A stretch of DNA of 64,000 nt from Xylogone sp. PMI_703. Taxonomy: Eukaryota > Ascomycota > Leotiomycetes. The notes below the pieces were generated by a model, which did no database searches, had not been told where the DNA came from, and saw only the letters and a program-made list of their open reading frames with translations. Of this stretch, positions 11,856 to 22,638 are shown in pieces. Position 1 is the first letter of the stretch, and each line of letters begins with the position of its first letter. The DNA lies in NCBI GenBank assembly GCA_021399445.1, contig JAJTUQ010000005.1, forward strand, positions 2,170,001-2,234,000, written 5' to 3'. Made by a program: the position numbers and the translations under genes.

Positions 11856-13442
11856 ATGGCGACACAATCTTTATCCGCATCCACGGCGTTGGACGAGATT
11901 CGGACTCTGCTGGTTACCAACTGCGAAGACCCATTCGACCTGGATGCAAGGGGCTGTATCGGCATAGCAGAGAAGGGCACCAACCCACGACCTTGCAAGA
12001 ACCCACGGGGGGAGCAAAGACAAATCCAAGCAAAGAAGGACAAGTTATATTTCAGTGAGTTGAAGGTGTATAGCCGAAAGGACAAAGTCTTCTGTAATAG
12101 GGTAGAATTGTTTCTGGGGCACCTTTACTGTTGGCAGCATACTCAGCAGGTAATGGGCAATTTTAAGCTCTGGAAGAAAGGACATTTCCCTCCAGCTTCA
12201 CCGAAGACAATAGATCTAAGCCCCACCTCATTATTAGATAGTGTATCGGCTTCTGTCCTGCCATCGATCGAGGCTTGCCCAGAGTATCTGCCGGCAGGAG
12301 ATGACCAAACAAAGGAACCGACCGGCGAAACTGAAGATCCAGAGGTTCTCAGCATTTTGACAAAGTCCTCAGCTGAGCCATCGAATGTTTCTTCTCTAGA
12401 AGACTCTACTCTCGACTCCTCGGTGACAACTCCTGACAGCACTTTCCACGAACCGACCGATAGCCTAAACAATGCCGACCAGGAACGCGAAGAAAGTCCC
12501 GAATCCGACCCCGAGTTTGAGCGTGTCTTGGTAGAGATGAAAAATAAGTCTCCACCTAATAGGTTGGACGAAGTGAAAATGGAGTGTGATTTGTTGAGAC
12601 GAAGGAGTCGTATCATACACCACATTAATAAGAAGCCTGGTGTGAATGATACCAAGCCAGGGCTTGTATATGCCCTGCTTCACGAGAATGGTAACATCAA
12701 AGTTAGTTGGACAGTTGAAGAGACTGTTGAGCAGGCGCTCAAACAATCACATAACTGCGCTGGATCCGATGTGAACATCTGCTATCAGAGCTCCAAACGT
12801 TTTATTGGAGCGTATAGAGTGGATACACTGGTGAAGGCGGATTTAAGGCACAAAAGACTGGTAGAGACATGCGATCGCTGTGGAAGTGACCATATATGGT
12901 TCAAAACCAATAAAGACGACGTGATTGAATCGATTAAGAACTGGACAACTTTTGTTTGCGGTGTTTATGATGCTGATGGCAGTCTAAATGAAGTGGGACA
13001 ACGGACCGTGGATATTATATCGCCAGCCAGCTCCGCTGTTGTTGTGAAAGCTTATAGCCACGCGTTAGCGCAATATCCGATACCTGAGACGAGTGAAACT
13101 CCTCTTGATGCAGTGGACACCCCTTCTATAGAGAGGGGTACTCAGGATGTCGAGCCATCCGGAGAGAATACCGTCGACGATCTATTGAATGAAAGTGAGG
13201 CTGGCTCGGATGTTCGGTCAAGGACTAGATGGACCAGCAAATTGAGAAGGCTTTCTGCTCGCATGTCTGACAAATTTCACAGCCTGTTAGTTAAAATTAA
13301 TATCAAGGAGGTACCTGAAGTTGCTCAGGGCGCTATGGAGCGTATTTTTGACCAGGATATTGAAGTTTCCTCATCCACTGAAGGAAGTACAAACAAAACT
13401 AGAAAAAGAGATAGGCTTCGGCGACGGTCTGGCATAGTCTAA
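11856..13442 (+). CDS. T5orf172 (GIY-YIG-like) domain protein
   Basis: The frame is open from 11676, but the ATG at 11856 (MATQSLSASTALDEIRTLL) is preferred because the 60 upstream codons look like leader sequence. This gives 528 residues. An N-terminal Cys-containing region (residues 20-110) precedes an acidic, Ser/Thr/Pro-rich linker. Residues about 265-375 match the T5orf172 pattern: a GLVYALLHENGNIKVSW strand, then a CYQSSKRFIGAYRVDTLVKA helix, then ETCDRCGSDHIWFKT. This domain is a GIY-YIG-type nuclease relative common in fungi and phages. Whether it cuts DNA here is unknown; the canonical GIY-YIG tyrosines are degenerate. The C-terminus is basic (KTRKRDRLRRRSG), suggesting nuclear or nucleic-acid association. 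Confidence 0.75.
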   Translation: MATQSLSASTALDEIRTLLVTNCEDPFDLDARGCIGIAEKGTNPRPCKNPRGEQRQIQAKKDKLYFSELKVYSRKDKVFCNRVELFLGHLYCWQHTQQVMGNFKLWKKGHFPPASPKTIDLSPTSLLDSVSASVLPSIEACPEYLPAGDDQTKEPTGETEDPEVLSILTKSSAEPSNVSSLEDSTLDSSVTTPDSTFHEPTDSLNNADQEREESPESDPEFERVLVEMKNKSPPNRLDEVKMECDLLRRRSRIIHHINKKPGVNDTKPGLVYALLHENGNIKVSWTVEETVEQALKQSHNCAGSDVNICYQSSKRFIGAYRVDTLVKADLRHKRLVETCDRCGSDHIWFKTNKDDVIESIKNWTTFVCGVYDADGSLNEVGQRTVDIISPASSAVVVKAYSHALAQYPIPETSETPLDAVDTPSIERGTQDVEPSGENTVDDLLNESEAGSDVRSRTRWTSKLRRLSARMSDKFHSLLVKINIKEVPEVAQGAMERIFDQDIEVSSSTEGSTNKTRKRDRLRRRSGIV

Positions 13443-13955
13443 TTCCTAGTAGCAAGAGAAAGGGGGACACTGGAGGTGAGAGTAAGTGGAAAGGTACCTG
13501 TTTGAGCTGCACCCTTATGGAAATGTCTAGGTAAAGTCAAGAAAACGGAGCTATTGGAATCTCTGTTCTATCTCCGCTGCGAACATTTCATTACATGAAC
13601 TTCTGTATATTAGAAACCTATTTAGTCTCGAGATCATCTTATCTAGTGTTTGTTCTCTTTCCAGTTTGTGTCTTCTACACTTTGTTCTTGAACGGTCACC
13701 GTGTAAATAAGCAATGCTGATATGGTGCGTCGTGTATTGGTGTTGAACGCTTCGACTGTAATCTTCTTAGTTAAATCATTAAAAATTTCAATACAAAATC
13801 TAGAAAAGTCTTAAATTCTCGCTGCTCAAAAAGGCCTCTTGATTTCCATACATATCTCCCCCTTCGTTTGCACATTAGCGGCCCCCCACCCTCCTGCCAA
13901 GAAATCCAAACCGCTTCTATATAGTCCCAAATAAGAAAGCACTACACTGTGGGTG
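13443..13955. other. Intergenic spacer, T-rich
   Basis: No gene is seen in this 3' flank of the T5orf172 gene. It leads into the structured repeat block at 13956-14142. Confidence 0.45.
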
Positions 13956-13994
13956 GCAAGACCTGACCACTCTGGCAGAGTGGTCAGATCTTGC
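13956..13994. repeat. 19-bp near-perfect hairpin
   Basis: Arms at 13956-13974 and 13976-13994 are reverse complements with one mismatch and a one-base spacer. The structure could extrude as a cruciform. The right arm is the start of the 60-bp tandem unit. Confidence 0.8.
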
Positions 13995-14095
13995 AGAGCA
14001 AGGAATATAGGGGCCCATCCTAATAGTGAACTTCGCAGAGTGGTCAGGTCTTGCAGAGCAAGGAATATAGGGGCCCATCCTAATAGTGAACTTCG
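13976..14095. repeat. Two tandem copies of a 60-bp unit
   Basis: 13976-14035 and 14036-14095 are identical except for one A/G transition. The unit contains GGGGCCC. The near identity in a non-coding AT-rich region points to a recent duplication. Confidence 0.85.
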
Positions 14096-14120
14096 CAAAA
14101 GAACAAGGGGAGATGTAGGC

Positions 14121-14142
14121 ATACAAGCTATCCAGCTTGTAT
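14121..14142. repeat. 9-bp perfect hairpin
   Basis: ATACAAGCT and AGCTTGTAT are separated by ATCC. It could be a terminator-like stem or the edge of a small foldback element that also includes the 60-bp repeats. Confidence 0.6.
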
Positions 14143-14472
14143 AGCGCCGAACTCTTTTGCCGTTCCATTTATTTTTGCTTCGTCATTTTTCAATGGTATC
14201 TGTATTGCTATTCTTCTTTTCTTTTTTGAAAGCATTGGATGGTAGATGAACTGAAAAATGTCAGCTAAACAATAACATAACGATAACTCAGTTCATGAAA
14301 ATCTTCAATAGCAGATTTCTCAGTAAACCCGTACCTATATTTAACTCCATGTGGCTTACTCATATAATCCGCCATATAAAGGTAAGTTTCACGGTTCAGC
14401 TATGTATTCCCGCGGTATAATTAGTTCTCCCTCATCTAGATACCTGGCTGTTATTTGCATTCGAAACGCTAT

Positions 14473-16425
14473 TTAAGACTCTGATAGTGAAAAGCTATGC
14501 CAGTCCTGACGCCAATCTCCACTTGATCCCTCTTTTGGAGGCCATAACTTCCGATATATTGCCTCTAAGTCTCCAAGCAGTTCTGTTCTATGATGGGTAG
14601 GATGTATGTTTACCACTATGTCCAGTTCCAGCTCGGTTGTGATGACTCCATAGTGGGAATCGTTGCTTGGATTTCGCTCAACTAGCCAGGCGCGACTAAT
14701 ATGCTTGATGAGATTTGGGAGGTCGCACCGATTACGGAGTCTATATTGTTGTGTGCCAACAGATTCTATCTTTAAGAATTCGAGTGGAGATGAACCAGAG
14801 ACCTTTTGGGAGGCTATAAGGCGAAAGATAGAGCGAGATAGGGTTTCATCTAGAGCACAGTTGATAAGAGTATCACGAACATGGCCGTTCAAAGTGGGGC
14901 TGTGATATACGTGTCTATATGAAAATGTCTGTTGGTCGAATTCATCGAAGGACGCTTCGACTGGTTCCCCGTCATTAGACGTCGGGAAGTACGAAGAACC
15001 AAGCATCAAATAAAGTTTTCTGAGCTTAGGCATGGAGCCTAGGATTTTATAGATCGACACCTCGTTTGAATCTCCCTTCGACCGTTGAATGGGCAGCATT
15101 AACTCCTCTAAATGCGGACAGCATTGTTGGATCTGTCTTACTACATCGGGTCCCACTTGGAGATCATGAAAGCGGGGCAGTCCTTTAACCCAAAGTTTAC
15201 GCAAAGTCTTTCCGTGATGGCGAACAGTTGTTTTAATAGTGCTTTTAATTACTCTGCCATAGAGCCGGAGCTTTTTTAGAGGTGGTAAACTCTTTAAAAA
15301 TGCCTCTAGGGGATAGTATTGCTCATCCATTATAGGCATGCGATCTATTAGATGATTAAAGTTCCACGGGTGAACATTCAAAACTAGCACTGAAAGAGAG
15401 TCGAAGCTGCAGTTTTGAGTAGCCCACTGAAGTGTGTCCTGGTCGACGCTGTTCTCGAGTTTGAGAACGCGTAGGGCGGAAAATCTTGTATGCGCTTCCC
15501 AAGCTATCAATGCTTCTGGAGTCAATCTAATGCGCCCGCGTTTCTCCAGTTTTGTCAAATTTCCACATGAAGTTTCTCTCCTTTCATAAGGGCATGAGGT
15601 GGATTTTGGCCATGTTTTTGGATCCTGATATGAATATTTTGGAGATGCCACATAGGTCCAATGTATGCTCACTTCCTTCAGTCTTGGTGCTAGATGTGAC
15701 ACAGCCCATAAAGTAGCCTTTTCCTGCAGTTTCCCGCGTATGTCGATGTCGTGGAACTCGACTGACATGCTGTACAGGCAGGGTGAGGTCACCAAGGAGA
15801 GCTCATAGGGATGAATATCGTCTTCAGCTATACTATGGAATTTGAAAGTCTGCAAGTGAAGCCTGCAGTTGGAATGACCGGAGCTTTTCTGATTGAGAGC
15901 ATTTAGTAGGCACGGAGAGAATTGGTTTGTGCATGAATAGAACAAATCAGTCAGACTAGGAAGCCGGTGTAAGAAATCAGAAAGTGGCTTCCATGCGTCA
16001 TCTTCTTCAATCATCTCATGAACAGAGACGTAATCTGAGCTCTTAGGCGTTTCCTGCTCCTCTTCCCACAAAGTTAAGTCGGGATCTGTGGCCCAATCGT
16101 CCTGCAAGCTCTTTATACCTGCTGTACTATCAACCTGGCCATGGTCTTCCACCCGACTCGTCATCCATCCATTCACCTTCAGACACCGTACATGCCCAAG
16201 GCTGGATGTGCGCTCAAGTGTGCGAGTCCAACGGTCTATATCGCCCTGAAGTTTCTGCCGGCTTGTGACGCGAATATAAATCTGTTTGAATAAGAAAACA
16301 TTTGCCGAAGAGTTACATGATTTGCTCCCAGATGATAGTGCTTGTAGAGTCTTGTTGTCAAGATACTGACAAATTTGCGAAGAAAGTTCCGATACTCGTA
16401 ATACACTTTCAAGAGAAGAAGCCAT
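14473..16425 (-). CDS. F-box-like / leucine-rich repeat protein
   Basis: A single-exon gene for 650 residues with the start at 16425. Residues 10-50 (VSELSSQICQYLDNKTLQAL) resemble a degenerate F-box, where substrate adaptors bind Skp1 in SCF ubiquitin ligases. The rest has scattered leucine-rich segments (LRVLKLENS, LSVLVLNVHPWNF, LKKLRLYGRVI, LRKLYLMLGSS) typical of fungal F-box/LRR-like proteins. The target is unknown. It stands alone between atp9 and the repeat block. Confidence 0.75.
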   Translation of the reverse strand: MASSLESVLRVSELSSQICQYLDNKTLQALSSGSKSCNSSANVFLFKQIYIRVTSRQKLQGDIDRWTRTLERTSSLGHVRCLKVNGWMTSRVEDHGQVDSTAGIKSLQDDWATDPDLTLWEEEQETPKSSDYVSVHEMIEEDDAWKPLSDFLHRLPSLTDLFYSCTNQFSPCLLNALNQKSSGHSNCRLHLQTFKFHSIAEDDIHPYELSLVTSPCLYSMSVEFHDIDIRGKLQEKATLWAVSHLAPRLKEVSIHWTYVASPKYSYQDPKTWPKSTSCPYERRETSCGNLTKLEKRGRIRLTPEALIAWEAHTRFSALRVLKLENSVDQDTLQWATQNCSFDSLSVLVLNVHPWNFNHLIDRMPIMDEQYYPLEAFLKSLPPLKKLRLYGRVIKSTIKTTVRHHGKTLRKLWVKGLPRFHDLQVGPDVVRQIQQCCPHLEELMLPIQRSKGDSNEVSIYKILGSMPKLRKLYLMLGSSYFPTSNDGEPVEASFDEFDQQTFSYRHVYHSPTLNGHVRDTLINCALDETLSRSIFRLIASQKVSGSSPLEFLKIESVGTQQYRLRNRCDLPNLIKHISRAWLVERNPSNDSHYGVITTELELDIVVNIHPTHHRTELLGDLEAIYRKLWPPKEGSSGDWRQDWHSFSLSES

Positions 16426-17892
16426 TTTTCTATATATGATTGATAGAGTTTATGAGTATACAGCTCGGATTCGAGACTGATATTGGGAGTGCGTGATATA
16501 TATTGCTCAATGCATCGCAGCGTGGATTGTCCGTTGAGCAAACAGAGCAAAGGATGCCTACAGTACTTGCGTGATTTGTTGTCTTGGCAGCGCAGTGGTG
16601 GGCAGACGCCTCCCCTCGCTTTCTTTTCTAAATCATACAAGTCATAATTCAGTTCAGTTTCAAACATCTAAGATAACAATTTCTGCGTCGTGGGTTATTA
16701 CTGAGAATCTGTCTGAATTCCGCGTATCAACTCAGTTAGCTTCTCTTATAGTCGCCTAGCATGTATCTAGGCTCGAGATACAGCAAGATTGAGCCTGGCG
16801 CATCCGTCTACAGCTTTAAAAGCTCCTCAAGTTAATATGTGTTATTTGTTAGAATCCAATCGTAGTGAAGAGCAGTCTTTTCTAAACTTAATGTTGTTAA
16901 CAGATACGCCGATATCATCGACAAAAATATAGAACCTAGCTCCTGATCAATTCCATGGAACATAACCCAGGCCTTATTTTATCCAACAAACAAAGTCAAT
17001 ATTGACATTTGAATGTAGGTTTTTAAAATCACATTGTCCACGACATCGTTGCCTCCTACCAGGGGGATCGGAGCCAGAAGGAATGACAGCTAGAACACGT
17101 AAGGGTCCGTATCGGAGCTGATGTGTGCACCCTTTTGTTCATTTTAAGATTTTCTTCTGTCTCCCTCAACGTTTCAACCCGCACGACTCTGTGGCTTTAG
17201 GATTTTAGTTTCGGAATAGGGAGTTCAATTTTGAAGCTACAAGAGCTTTCCCATAATATACTATTCCAATAATGATTATAGCTATTAGTGCAGAGTTGGA
17301 TTAGTCTGCGTAACACTTGCCTTTTAAAGCCTAGTTAGGCGGAAAGAATAACCTATCATTATCGCTACCGGCGATCACATCGAAAAATGTCGGATCCGAT
17401 ATTTCTCGAGCAGTGCCAGTGACAAGCAGTCCTTGTAGGTATCAGCTACAGAGATCACTGTAGCTGGACATCCACTCCTTCTATTGCTATTAGCTTCTAT
17501 TCCCAATTCCTCTTAGATATGTTAAAGAATCAAACAGCAAAAGGCCGACAAAATCACAAGTAATATTAATTATAGAAAATCTCGGTGGAGCCATCATCAG
17601 CTTCCTATAGCAAAAGTCAATTCTACCCTTTGTCTACATCGGAAATGAAATACCTTGCGAGATGAGATAAAATTATCCCGAGGAAAGTAGCTTTCTGGTT
17701 GTGAATCTGATTCGTTATGTTTGAAGGAAGCCGGTTTCGTTAGACCGGTCGAATATCTCTCCTGCTTATTAGCTGGGCAAGCCCTACGACCACCTCTCCT
17801 TCCTCACTTCTAACTCTACCACAGAAAAAATTCTCAAAAGTCAGACCTTTACCTTTCATCGTCCATTTCTTCCTCATTTAATTATCGTCATC
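16426..17892. other. Intergenic region upstream of atp9
   Basis: About 1.5 kb between divergent genes, with no supported coding frame. The last 120 bases are pyrimidine-rich (CTCTCCTTCCTCAC-like tracts), as in the leaders of strongly expressed fungal housekeeping genes. Confidence 0.5.
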
Positions 17893-18424
17893 ATGAACAC
17901 TATCGTTCAGCTCACTGCCCGCTCCGCTCGCGTCAATGGCAGTTTTGCATTACGACAAGCAAATCCAATTGCTCGTCGAGCTTTCACAAATGGTATGTTA
18001 GCAGTTTCAATTTTTACAATAGCCAATATCTAATAGACGTATCCCATCAGGCCCAGCAACTTCTGTCTCTCGATTTCAACACAACACTCACAACGCTGGT
18101 CTTCTTATGAGCCGAGCTATGCTCCGTAACACAGCCTCCAACATTGCACGAGGTCAATCACGCGGCGTCGTCACCGAAACCATCTCTGTTGGAGCTGCCA
18201 TCTTAGGTGCCGGTAAGCTCGTCGGAGCTGGTGCTGCTGCAGCAGGTCTCATTGGTGCTGGAACTGGTATTGGCACTGTGTTTGGTTCCCTGATTACTGG
18301 TGTCGCGCGAAATCCTTCACTCAGGGGACAACTGTTCTCATATGCTATTTTGGGATTCGCGTTTGCTGAGGCCACTGGATTGTTTGCGTTGATGGTTTCA
18401 TTCTTGATTCTCTTTGCCATGTAA
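17893..18424 (+). CDS. atp9: Mitochondrial ATP synthase subunit 9 (c-ring proteolipid), nuclear-encoded
   Basis: Two exons, 17893-17992 and 18051-18424, encode 157 residues. The N-terminal half is a mitochondrial presequence rich in Arg, Ser and Ala ([16 protein letters not shown]), ending near SRGVVTETI. The mature part is the classic two-helix subunit c: a Gly/Ala-rich helix ([20 protein letters not shown]), the polar loop [10 protein letters not shown], and a second helix with the proton-carrying Glu in [14 protein letters not shown]. The c-ring turns with proton flow in the Fo part of complex V in the inner membrane. The 58-nt intron lies within the presequence. Confidence 0.97.
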
Positions 18425-19634
18425 ATAAGTTTACTACATGACGATGGATCGATGCAACGCTATTGGATAGGGGTGGAGGGTAGCTCATATAGATAAAAGC
18501 GCTTCTCAATATACACCTCCATACACTCTGTTTGCATGTGTTGCCGGTATATTAGGTGCCACTATATCTTTTAATACTTATACTACTATTAGCATTAGAT
18601 CAGCTCCATTGGATTCTTTTCAGCAGGGAAGTTACCCGAACATCCATCTGAGTGGTATACCATGTATTCATGACAACATCAACATTTCTTTATTCGAGTC
18701 GTGAGGTATTATTAATGCTATCGAATCTTCGACTTCTTCTGTTTTCGAATGTGTATCTGGATTTACATATATTTTGCTTTAATATGAGCTCTTAGATTCT
18801 CATGTTTCACAAAGCTCAATTCGGATGGACAAGATTTATATACGCTCATATTATAACGCTAAATCTATCTTGAGAAACGAATTATTGTAATTCAATACAT
18901 GAATAAGCTCTAAAAGGATGTTTACAGTTAGAGCGCAGAGAAAATAATAAGATATTCTGGGTTAGTTTTACCAGATCAAATAGTATCGGTTTTGAAAATC
19001 AAGAATAGGTCTAACTCAACTATTTACGAAATACGGCGTAAACTCCTTATATTATTATAACGCTCTCATACTTAGCTATATACCACTTTCCATTGGACAA
19101 TTTCCTCTCCATTCTTTAGTAATCAGATTTCCGATACATTGTATCAATGCACTAGCAGTGCTCGGTAATCATCTCTCGCAAGATTAGTGATACTGTGATA
19201 GCCTAGGCTTCTCTCCCCCGCAAATGAATTTCTAGCACCCTCACAAGAATTCTACCCGTCTGTTTGCACGGGATAGCCAAAAACCCGAGGCACCATTTTA
19301 TTCGTTTCTCCGGAGAGCTAGAGGGCACGTACCTGTGAGCCCTGTGAAGGAGGCGGAGCGTGCTATATCAGAAATCAATAACTGGCTCCTAGAGAGTCTG
19401 TATAGCCGTTATAAGCTCGGCAGTCTCCTTTCGCTAGCCCTCAGTATAAACTGTGCTGTGCTAGCTGCATTGTGGATTTCGGCTCAGATGGTAAGAGATC
19501 GTTTCCATAACCCAACAACAGTTGTTACTATCAGAGCGTGCTTATCCATTTACACTTTCTCAGAGAAGATAGATTCGTCATTTTCAAAGATCTAAAGCAA
19601 TAGCGCACTACTCGGTTCACAAATCTTATTCAAC
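18425..19634. other. Intergenic region between atp9 and crotonase gene 1
   Basis: AT-rich, no supported gene. A frame at 19335-19595 has a hydrophobic stretch but no ATG context or domain match and is taken as chance. Confidence 0.4.
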
Positions 19635-20702
19635 ATGTTACCAAAATCGACCGAAGTGCAAATTCCGGAAACATATACCACTGCACCAGACAGTCATGTC
19701 CGCATTACAAACTACCCCGAGTCGGCGACTCAGGTGACACCAATTATTGTCGTCACTCTTAATCGCCCTGATAGGTTCAATGCGTTGACCATGGATATGA
19801 TCAATACTCTTCAGCACTTCTTCGAAGTGGTGACGTTTGATAGCCGCATCAAATGCGTTGTTTTAACTGGTGCCGGAAAAGCGTTTTGCAGCGGTATTGA
19901 TCTGAATGTGGATGCAACCTTCGCAAGCAAACTTCCAGTTGGTGAAATTAGAGATATTGGTGGTACTCTCGCCTTAGCAATATATAATTGCACAAAGACT
20001 GTGATTGTGGGCTATAATGGGTTGGCGGTTGGAATGGGTATGACTTCTACTCTAGCTGCTGGAATTAGGTAGGTTAATGCTGTTGGGTATCTATCATTGA
20101 GGAGTCTGCTAATGTCGTGCAGAATCGCAAGCGCTAAATCTCAATTTGGATTCCCTTTTTCCCGGATCGGACTGAATATGGAATCTGCCAGTTCCTTTTT
20201 TCTCCCTCGCATGGTGGGCTATAGCAAAGCAACGTATCTACTCTCCACTGGCAAGAGGTATCCAGGTGACCATAGGCTGCTGGATGGGATATTCGCGGAG
20301 ATATTGGACAAACCAGAAGACGTTCTTCCACGTGCACTAGAAATTGCAAAGGAGATCTCGGAAGAAGTCAGCACAATGGCAGTGCACTTGAATAGGCAGC
20401 TAATTTGGCGGAATAGAGGCTCAGCCGAGGAAGCACATTTGGATGATAGTCCAGTACTAGCTGACCTGTTTGCTGGGCGGTAAGTTCATTTACTGTGGCA
20501 GTCATCGCGTTAAACAGGTATAAGGAAGCTAATTATTAATACCAGGGATCACCACGAAGCAAAGCGAGCGTTCTTTGAGAAAGATAAGCCAAAGTTTGTG
20601 GACGAATTGGAGAAGAATGCGCCAAGAACTTATCCATGGTGGAAGGAGGTCTCTGTTCAGACAAACCCCAAGCCAGTATACGTAAAGAACTCAAAACTTT
20701 AA
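19635..20702 (+). CDS. Enoyl-CoA hydratase/isomerase family protein, peroxisomal (C-terminal SKL)
   Basis: Three exons (19635-20068, 20123-20479, 20546-20702) encode about 315 residues. The crotonase fold is clear: TLNRPDRFNALTMDM near residue 42, the oxyanion-hole strand GAGKAFCSGIDL near residue 78, and the second oxyanion segment YNGLAVGMGMT. The C-terminus is NSKL, a canonical PTS1 signal, so the enzyme should work in peroxisomes, probably on unsaturated acyl-CoAs during beta-oxidation. It could be a hydratase or a delta3,delta2-enoyl-CoA isomerase; the absence of a clear hydratase Glu pair favours the isomerase-like group. A paralogue lies 660 bp downstream. Confidence 0.88.
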
Positions 20703-21362
20703 GAGGGCTTCGATTGAAAAAGATTGTGACAGCACTAACTTGAGCTTTTGCTTAGGCAGGTAATTTATCTTGTTTTATAATTCTATATCTAGTAGTGCAA
20801 CATGTATAAGTTATCCTGGAAGTCAAATAATACTGTTTGGAAGCTGGCTTACGAAAACGGATTCAGGGCGATGATCCGATTGTACCTGGCGACGAATGAA
20901 TGGTAAGGCAGAATCCGGAATAATTGCTCTCCAGCAATTACAAATTATGGGCATCCTGATCCGGACAGTTGCAGCGTTCCATTTCTTAGTAAGACACCAA
21001 CATTTTCACGTAAGTGATACAACGTGTTGGTTAATTTAATATGCCTCCGCTATTCGCTATGCTGCCCTTGTTGTGCTGACCACTAATGTTGACTGCTGCC
21101 CTTTGTCTTGCTACCGTGCTACCTCGGTGAATTCGGTTCGCTTCGGCTCCCAGTGCGCTGACGGATCTCCTGGAGATGCTTGAATAGATCACTATTAGCT
21201 TCTTCTTTGATCAGACACACAGGACATGCGAAAGAGATGGTATTCTCTTATTAGACTCCCTGGGCTAGCAGTTGGTCGATATTAACTCAATAGAACCGCG
21301 AACACCCGCAAACCCGCAAACTCCGGGCTAGTCCTCTAATTTCGCACTTACCGATTATCGCG
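20703..21362. other. Spacer between the two crotonase genes
   Basis: 660 bp with no supported gene. It contains the 3' end of the first gene and the promoter of the second. Confidence 0.4.
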
Positions 21363-22172
21363 ATGGATATTCCATCATATGGACATGTACTGGTTGAACT
21401 TACCAGTGACCGCAAGGTCGCTATAGTGAAATACAATCGACCACAATCGGGAAACTCCCTACGTCCAGAGGTCCTGGCGGACATGCTGGCCGCGTTCAAA
21501 TGGGTCGATAATCATCCCGATGTCCGTGTCATCATTCAGACGGGAACGGGCAAGTTCTTCAGTACAGGAATGGATCTTGATGTGGACAATAGTTCATCTA
21601 GCCCGTCACTTGGATTTTCGCCAGGCTCCGATTTTCATGAGATGAACAGAATTCTGATCTTATCGGAAAAGGTTCTCATCGCAGCTGTAAATGGCCCCGC
21701 GGTTGGGTACGGAGTTAGCAGCTTGGGATTATTCGATCTTGTTTATTCGGTTCCTGATGCATATTTCTTTACGCCTTTTGTGAAATGGGCAATGGCAGCT
21801 GAAGGAGCATCGAGCTTTGCGTTCCCCAAGTTGATGGGCCATCAAAAGACGGCGAATCTCTTTCTTGCGGGAGACCGTATAACAGCCCAAGAAGCTTCTC
21901 AGCTTGGATTAGTTAGCAAGATCCTTGAGAAGGATAACTTCCTGGGAGCCGTCATGGAGATAGCAGAGAGAATTGCGCAGTCACCACCAGGTTCTCTCCG
22001 AGCGACGAAAAGATTGATGAAAGCGCCGGTATTGCAGGATTTGCTTGACGCAAACGATCGCGAATGCGATGTCCTTCAGAACGAGAGGCGAGGATCAGAC
22101 GAGTACTGGGAAGCTATTAAGAAGTTTAAAGTTGAGCAAGAAGCAAGGAAGAAATTGAAAAGCAAAATCTAG
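21363..22172 (+). CDS. Enoyl-CoA hydratase/isomerase family protein (ends in SKI)
   Basis: A single-exon gene of 269 residues. VAIVKYNRPQSGNSLRPEVL and QTGTGKFFSTGMDLDVDN are the two N-terminal crotonase landmarks, followed by AAVNGPAVGYGVSSL, the second oxyanion loop. The pattern and length fit the delta3,delta2-enoyl-CoA isomerase group. The C-terminus is KSKI, a PTS1-like tripeptide weaker than SKL, so peroxisomal location is likely but not certain. Unlike its neighbour it has no introns, and sequence similarity between them appears moderate. They may be old paralogues or independently placed genes. Confidence 0.86.
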   Translation: MDIPSYGHVLVELTSDRKVAIVKYNRPQSGNSLRPEVLADMLAAFKWVDNHPDVRVIIQTGTGKFFSTGMDLDVDNSSSSPSLGFSPGSDFHEMNRILILSEKVLIAAVNGPAVGYGVSSLGLFDLVYSVPDAYFFTPFVKWAMAAEGASSFAFPKLMGHQKTANLFLAGDRITAQEASQLGLVSKILEKDNFLGAVMEIAERIAQSPPGSLRATKRLMKAPVLQDLLDANDRECDVLQNERRGSDEYWEAIKKFKVEQEARKKLKSKI

Positions 22173-22638
22173 ATTCTAATTACTTGACGCGACACCATGA
22201 TGATCCTAGTCTGGCCTCCTTCTGCCGGGACCCTCGGGAGTCCGCTGGCATAAGAGGCGCAGCGCACAGCCATACAGCCTTGGTATAGTTCAACTCTAAC
22301 TCTAACTCTAAACAAAGACTATTGCAATCAAGAGTATGAGGATTGGCGCAACTACAGGGTTACAGGCTGTAGTTCTGGTGCCTTGCAGGTTTAGCTCAAT
22401 GCTTGGTTGAGACTCAGCTCGGCCTCAAGTCCGGACGGCCGATGTCCACGTAATGAATGCTGACCAGCGGTCTAATTAGCCTGACCTTCGTCCTACGCAA
22501 GGCTTTGAATATATATATTTTTATAGGGAGATCTAAATAGTTGCAAGTAACCTAGAAGTTAGGTCAATAAAGTCTCAAGCATTTTTGTCTTTCGTAGAGC
22601 CTTTGAATTACTGTTTCGACACAATACTTAAAGGAGTC
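22173..22638. other. Spacer upstream of the glucosyltransferase gene
   Basis: 466 bp with no gene. A short CTCTAACTCTAAC-like run at 22293-22311 is a simple repeat, not a telomere array. Confidence 0.4.

Noticed and set aside
12143..12655. 170-codon antisense frame inside the T5orf172 gene.
   Set aside because: It is a shadow of the coding strand with low-complexity Ser content.
22293..22311. CTCTAACTCTAAC run resembling a telomere or interstitial telomere repeat.
   Set aside because: Only three units, and the unit is not TTAGGG or its complement.
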